A DNA stretch of 64,000 nt from Dactylosporangium siamense (GTDB lineage: Bacteria; Actinomycetota; Actinomycetes; Mycobacteriales; Micromonosporaceae). Position numbers and translations under genes: made by a program. This document shows positions 61,001 to 64,000 of the stretch, one piece after another. Numbering within the stretch: the stretch's first letter is position 1; each line of letters starts with the position of its first letter. The stretch is taken from contig NZ_BONQ01000017.1 of the NCBI RefSeq assembly GCF_016862795.1, positions 1 to 64,000 on the forward strand, written 5' to 3'. The notes below the pieces were generated by a model. It did not search any database and was not told the origin of the DNA. It worked only from the letters and a program-made list of their open reading frames with translations.

Positions 61001-61593
61001 GTGACTACCAGCAGACCAACAACTGCACCTCGATCGCCGTCAACGCGTCCTGCGTCGTCAACGTGAGCTTCCGGCCCACGGCGTCCGGGACCCGCACCGG
61101 CACCCTCACCGTCACCAGCAACGCGCAGAACAGCCCGACCACGGTCGCGCTGTCCGGCACCGGCGCCGGTGGCACCACGCCCACCAACCTGGCGGCGGGC
61201 AAGCCGACCAGCGAGTCCAGCCACGTCCAGGTGTACGGCTCGGGCAACGTGACCGACAGCGACCAGAACTCCTACTGGGAGAGCAACAACAGCGCCTTCC
61301 CGCAGTGGGTCCAGGTCGACCTCGGCTCCGCGCAGAGCATCAGCAAGGTGGTCCTGCAGCTCCCCACCTCCTGGGGGGCCCGCAACCAGACCATCCAGGT
61401 CGTCGGCAGCACCAACGGCTCCACCTGGTCGACGCTGAAGGACCAGGCGTCCTACGCGTTCACCGGCGGGGCGGGCAACACCGTCACGATCACGTTCACG
61501 GCGCAGACCCAGCGCTACGTCCGGCTGAACATCACGGCCAACACGGGCTGGCCGGCGGGGCAGATCTCGACCTTCCAGGTCTGGAACATCTGA
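58027..61593 (+). CDS. Secreted GH87-like alpha-1,3-glucanase (mycodextranase) with ASH and discoidin domains
   Basis: 1188 aa from ATG 58027, preceded by GAAAGCGAG; signal peptide ends near residue 40 (SPASAAAT). Residues 48-195 are a beta-sandwich binding domain (VEVQAENASTNG). Residues 205-600 are a right-handed beta-helix: GADPNGVNDSTSAMNQAI, then NADAINFHNG and VRNAGDDGLAMWAEQN, the aspartate cluster of GH87 enzymes. ASH domains at about 605-795, discoidin 800-940 (YWESNNNAFPQWIQVDLG), ASH 945-1045 and discoidin 1050-1188 follow. It should hydrolyse alpha-1,3-glucan of fungal walls outside the cell, alongside the chitinase. The ASH-discoidin ending matches the giant propeller protein. 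Confidence 0.88.
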   Translation: MFRSTRGARRKGRLVALTAGTTLAAAGVVVGMTMSPASAAATGGVGATLPYVEVQAENASTNGSVIGPSAAYNTLAGEASYRKAVTLQGSGKFVEFTAPVQTNSMVFRYSIPDTGNGSVYTAPISLYINGVRSNNFTLTNAYSHYYSSYPFSNQPGSNHHHYYDEVNRLFPQSYPAGTKFRLQVDSDSTASSYTIDLADFENVAAPLSQPAGSVSITSKGADPNGVNDSTSAMNQAIASAGAGGTVWIPPGTFKIQGHIAVNNITIKGAGMWHSKTTGDRIGFYGNYAPTPSTNVHLSDFSIFGNVQERNDADQVNGIGGSLTNSTVDRVWIEHTKVGAWMDGPFDNLVFNQMRLRNYNADAINFHNGVTNSKVTNSHVRNAGDDGLAMWAEQNADVNNSFDHNTVELPILANGIAIYGGHDNFVTDNKVIDAGLSQGGGIHVGQRFASTPIGRTDVLRNTIIRSGNLDPNWQFGVGALWFDARDGVMNGLTNVDNILIQQSPYEAIQFVSGSQINNVKINNATIQNTGTFVVQLQVAGAATITNSTATGTQASAPIYSCGVGFNLTDGGGNSGIFGATGCQMPVPTFPPYLPDNGSNINVSPSALGFGSVATGGTSAAQAVTVTNSGTASAPVGTIAVSGDFAQTNTCGSSLAAGASCSVSVTFSPTAAGTRTGNLSVTASGLTNTVPLSGTGVAPGPVINANPTTLSFAGTVVGASAPTQTVTLTNSGTTSATVSGVTTSGDYSQTNTCGSLAVGASCTVTVKFTPTTSGARTGTLTVASNANNSPATVALSGSGIGTNTNIALNKTATASSQVNGTQAATTATDGNAATYWESNNNAFPQWIQVDLGATTSIGKVTLKLPPDAAWATRQQTLSVQGSTDGSNFSTIVGSGQQTFNPATGNTVNLTFSATNTRYVRVNITANTGWPAGQIAELEVYPSGGTTPNVAVLSANPTSLTYASQALNTTSGSQAVTITNTGTAAATVSGVSVTGDYQQTNNCTSIAVNASCVVNVSFRPTASGTRTGTLTVTSNAQNSPTTVALSGTGAGGTTPTNLAAGKPTSESSHVQVYGSGNVTDSDQNSYWESNNSAFPQWVQVDLGSAQSISKVVLQLPTSWGARNQTIQVVGSTNGSTWSTLKDQASYAFTGGAGNTVTITFTAQTQRYVRLNITANTGWPAGQISTFQVWNI

Positions 61594-61610
61594 CCGCTTC
61601 GTAAGGGCAC

Positions 61611-61645
61611 GGGGTGCCGCCGGTCTTGCGGACCGGCGGCACCCC
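61611..61645 (+). terminator. Intrinsic terminator of the GH87 gene
   Basis: GGGGTGCCGCCGGTC (61611-61625) and GACCGGCGGCACCCC (61631-61645) form a perfect 15-bp stem with a 5-base loop, followed by TTCGTTCCT. It starts 17 bases past the stop. Confidence 0.88.
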
Positions 61646-61749
61646 TTCGTTCCTGGGTCCTCAGCCGGTCGTGGCGAGGAGGTTGCTGAGTCCGGCGTTC
61701 TGGTCGAAGCCAACCCCTCGGGAAGGTTGCGGTCGCCTACAGTGCGGAT

Positions 61750-62001
61750 ATGAGGCTCGTCCCGGTCGTGGAGATGGCGACGTCACAGCCCACGTACCTC
61801 AACCTGGACCACGCGACGCTGATCGCGCCGGTGCACCTGGACACGAAGGCCCGCGTGCTGCGCAGGGACCAGGAGACGTGGGCGGTCACCTTCGTGGTCA
61901 CGGTCGGCGACACCGCGTCGGTGTATGCGACCCGCCGCTCGTTCGTCGGCGAACAGGACGCTCTCGCCTGGATCGCCGCCAACACCGAGGTGGTTCGCTA
62001 G
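61750..62001 (+). CDS. Small hypothetical protein
   Basis: 83 aa from ATG 61750. No signal peptide or membrane helix. RVLRRDQETWAVTFVVTVGDTASVYATRRSFVGEQDALAWIA suggests a compact beta-alpha fold. I do not recognise the family. Codon use is typical of the region and the gene is followed by a bidirectional hairpin. Confidence 0.6.
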   Translation: MRLVPVVEMATSQPTYLNLDHATLIAPVHLDTKARVLRRDQETWAVTFVVTVGDTASVYATRRSFVGEQDALAWIAANTEVVR

Positions 62002-62056
62002 CTTGGGTGCCTGCGCTGTCGTGTGCCCGGCGCCTCGGTCGTGGTGGCCGCATCGC

Positions 62057-62084
62057 CGCACCGGCCCTGGGACGGGCCGGTGCG
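62057..62084. terminator. Bidirectional hairpin between convergent genes
   Basis: CGCACCGGCCC (62057-62067) and GGGCCGGTGCG (62074-62084) form a perfect 11-bp stem with a 6-base loop, between the small gene ending at 62001 and the SWIM gene ending at 62194. Confidence 0.7.
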
Positions 62085-62100
62085 GCGGCCGCTGACCAGG

Positions 62101-62190
62101 TCGCCTCGGCGGCGCGGGTCGCTTACCGGGTCGCCTCGGCGGCGCGGGTCGCTTACCGGGCCGCCTCGGCGGCGGTGCGGGTCGCGGCGG
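62101..62190. repeat. 30-bp tandem repeat just beyond the SWIM gene stop
   Basis: Two identical 30-bp units (62101-62130, 62131-62160) begin TCGCCTCGGCGGCGCGGGTC, followed by a degenerate third (62161-62190). A related stretch, TCGCCTCCGCGACGGCGCGGGTCGC, lies inside the 3' end of the SWIM gene (62220-62244), so the repeat probably arose by amplification of the gene end. Confidence 0.9.
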
Positions 62191-62193
62191 CGG

Positions 62194-64000
62194 TCAGGGT
62201 GCGGCGGCCGGTAACCAGGTCGCCTCCGCGACGGCGCGGGTCGCGGCGTCCGTGTAGACGGCCGTGGCCAGCCACGCCTGGGCGAACGCGCTGCCGTCGT
62301 CCCCGGCGAGCCGCCCGAACGTGTCCCGGGGCCGGGTGCACGCCGCCTCCGTCAGCCGGTCGAGCAGGACCGCGCCGGTGTCGAGCCGGCCCCGCCGCAG
62401 CCGGGTGGCATCCGACGGACCCCGCCCCGCCGCGAACGTGTGCACGGTCCGGCCGCCCGACACCGTCCGCTCGACCTGCGCCGCCAGCAGCCGGAGCACC
62501 GGATCGCCGGTCGTGCCGATCACCGGCGGCCCGGCCTCCCCGGGGGTGGCCCCCACGGGGTGATCGCCGGGGTCGTCGTCGTCCGGCACCGCGGTGCCCT
62601 CGGGCCGCGGCAGGTGGCTGCGATGGAGCCGGTCGAACGCCAGGTCCACGTGTCCGGCCTGGGCCGCCGGCAGGTTCCAGCCCGTGCCGTCCACCGGCGC
62701 GACCGACAGCGGAAACACGGTGCCCGGCCGCGCCGGATCGGGGCGCGCGACCACCAGCAGCTCCAGGCCGGTCGCGCGGCCGAGAAACCGGAGATTGTCC
62801 CGGTACGCCAGCGCCGGCGAATCGTCAGCGACCCGCAGTGTCAGCGGGGCACCGCTGGAGGCGGTCGCGGCGACGGCGTCGCCATTGGTCGTACCGTCGA
62901 TCCGGACCGACAGGAACACCAGGTCGTCGCCGGCCCGCCGGTCCGTCACCGGCAGGGCGAGTGCCCCGAACGCCCGGTGCACCTGCTCGTCGAGCGGCAC
63001 CCTCCATAGCCCGGCCAGGGGCTCCTCGTGCCAGCCGCAGCCGCCCGCCGTGACCGCGCGCACCGACCTGCCCGCCCCCAGCTGCCGCGTCGCGGAGGCC
63101 GTCGCACCCGACACGACGAGGCCCGCCCGGGTCAGCGCCCGGTGGCTGAGCGCGGTCTCGCCGAGCGCGACGGTCGCGTTGCCGGCCTTCGCGGCCCGTC
63201 GGGCGTCGCCGGGCATCAGGTCCGCGATCATCCACAGCCCGCCGTCCCGGTCCGCGACGTAGGTGACCACGCCCGCGTAGCCGGAGTCGGCGAGCACCGC
63301 CGTCGTGCACAGGCCGTGCAGGCGGAGGCTGCCCTGCAACTCGTACGCCCGGCGGGCCGCACCCAGCAACCCCTCCGCCGGACCGGCGCCGGCCGACCGC
63401 AACCGTTGCAGGACCCCGATGAGCTCCTGCAACGCGGCCGTCAGGTCCCCGAGCCGGAAGTCCGGGTCGCCGGAACGGGCCGCCTGCAGCATCGCGGCGA
63501 CGACCCGGGCGGCGGTGGCCGGGCGGTACACCTTGCACGCCTGCCCCTCGTGCGCCGCCCGCAGCAGCGCGGTGCGCGCGACGGTCCCCGACCCGGTGAC
63601 TCCCGCGGCGAGCACGTCGACGGCGGCCCGCCACAGCTGCTCGACCGCCGCCCGCTGCTGCACCGTCAACGGCTCGGCGACGGCCTCGGCCGGGACGGCC
63701 GTGCCGCCCGTGCTGTCCGAGGCCGTGCCGGCCGTGCTGTCCGAGGCCGTGCCGCCCGTGCTGTCCGAGGCCGTGCTGGCCGTGCTGTCCGACGCGGTCG
63801 CGGCACTGGGATCCGAAGCTGTTCCGGCGGTGGTTTGCGGGGAACCGGGGAACTGCTCCGCGGCGTCGGGCAGTTCATCGGCCGGTGCGGTGTCCTGCGA
63901 CGGCCCGGTCGGGTCGCCTTCCGCGTACGCCGGGGCGAGTGCCAGCACCGCGGCCCGGTGCAGGCAGTTCGGCGCGAGCAGGCAGGTGCACGTCGCCGCG
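62194..64000 (-). CDS. SWIM zinc-finger protein, N-terminus outside window
   Basis: At least 601 aa, open to the right edge. The first visible residues, ATCTCLLAPNCLHRAAV, hold the CxC...CxH of a SWIM zinc finger, which binds DNA or proteins. A low-complexity stretch (SDSTGGTASDSTAGTA, coded by a 24-bp repeat) follows, then about 500 residues of alpha/beta sequence with LQRLRSAGAGPAEGLLGAARRAYELQGSLRLHGLCTTAVLADSGYAGVVTYVADRDGG. In actinobacteria, SWIM proteins of this kind often sit with MoxR ATPase and VWA genes; the neighbours to the right would tell. Function unknown. Confidence 0.8.
   Translation of the reverse strand, partial: AATCTCLLAPNCLHRAAVLALAPAYAEGDPTGPSQDTAPADELPDAAEQFPGSPQTTAGTASDPSAATASDSTASTASDSTGGTASDSTAGTASDSTGGTAVPAEAVAEPLTVQQRAAVEQLWRAAVDVLAAGVTGSGTVARTALLRAAHEGQACKVYRPATAARVVAAMLQAARSGDPDFRLGDLTAALQELIGVLQRLRSAGAGPAEGLLGAARRAYELQGSLRLHGLCTTAVLADSGYAGVVTYVADRDGGLWMIADLMPGDARRAAKAGNATVALGETALSHRALTRAGLVVSGATASATRQLGAGRSVRAVTAGGCGWHEEPLAGLWRVPLDEQVHRAFGALALPVTDRRAGDDLVFLSVRIDGTTNGDAVAATASSGAPLTLRVADDSPALAYRDNLRFLGRATGLELLVVARPDPARPGTVFPLSVAPVDGTGWNLPAAQAGHVDLAFDRLHRSHLPRPEGTAVPDDDDPGDHPVGATPGEAGPPVIGTTGDPVLRLLAAQVERTVSGGRTVHTFAAGRGPSDATRLRRGRLDTGAVLLDRLTEAACTRPRDTFGRLAGDDGSAFAQAWLATAVYTDAATRAVAEATWLPAAAP
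63700..63798 (-). repeat. 24-bp tandem repeat inside the SWIM gene
   Basis: About four units of GTGCTGTCCGAGGCCGTGCCGSCC lie between 63700 and 63798 and encode the SDSTxGTA repeat just after the zinc finger. The frame is preserved. Confidence 0.9.

Overview
The window is very GC-rich bacterial DNA with strong G/C at third codon positions, many GTG starts and many ATGA/GTGA stop-start overlaps. The gene content is that of a filamentous soil actinobacterium: sigma factors of ECF and SigE type, a DivIVA-like coiled-coil protein, an EspR-like regulator, a MAB_1171c-family membrane protein, a DUF2277 protein, and many secreted multidomain carbohydrate-active proteins. A member of the Micromonosporaceae is my best guess, but this is inference from gene content. 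I see no rRNA, tRNA, CRISPR array, integrase or insertion sequence, so this reads as ordinary chromosome.

Layout. 1-2.3 kb: the 3' end of one gene runs head-on into an ECF sigma factor fused to a membrane anchor and a DUF4185-like extracellular domain; the two C-termini are paralogous, so the DNA forms a large inverted repeat. 2.4-5.5 kb: promoter, tandem glycine riboswitch and gcvT-gcvH-sdaA, a glycine/serine catabolic operon without gcvP or glyA. 5.5-10.5 kb: an unknown Cys-motif protein, a methyltransferase, a large GT-C-like membrane protein and a stand-alone condensation-domain protein. 10.6-12.2 kb: a SigE-family sigma factor with a membrane partner. 12.3-15 kb: a divergent VWA protein plus ARPP-1-like protein, followed by a hairpin-rich gap with a possible structured RNA. 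15-19.3 kb: a DivIVA-like protein, then an EspR-like regulator, MAB_1171c membrane protein and ImmA/IrrE peptidase.

19.4-28.7 kb: secreted polymer degradation (GH18 chitinase with a perfect operator-like palindrome, a sugar-dehydrogenase-like/PKD/CBM6 protein, a ThuA protein, an SGNH esterase with CBM2) plus a DUF4328 membrane protein. 28.7-34.4 kb: a DUF559 protein, a Tritrichomonas-type IMP dehydrogenase, and a gntR-NCS1 permease-hydantoin racemase operon. 34.5-39.8 kb: a wrecked trpB2, a ROK-family protein, an alpha/beta-hydrolase/P450 fusion with a glycosyltransferase, and two small proteins. 39.9-47.4 kb: a giant secreted PQQ/ASH/discoidin protein and a sugar ABC importer lacking its ATPase. 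47.6-56 kb: a PAF-acetylhydrolase-like lipase pair, then an ABC-FtsX exporter with a two-component system whose kinase has an elastin-like tail. 56.4-64 kb: an SGNH/ricin-lectin protein, a GH87-like alpha-1,3-glucanase, a small protein, and a SWIM zinc-finger protein cut by the window edge.

Two themes recur at DNA level. Long, nearly perfect palindromic hairpins sit at gene ends, in related sequence families. Short tandem repeats (9, 15, 24, 30, 48, 69-72 bp) accumulate at or next to the 3' ends of genes. The best candidates for something under-described are the sigma/DUF4185 fusion, the VWA-ARPP-1 module with its neighbouring RNA-like element, the hydrolase-P450-glycosyltransferase cassette and the repeat-tailed kinase.
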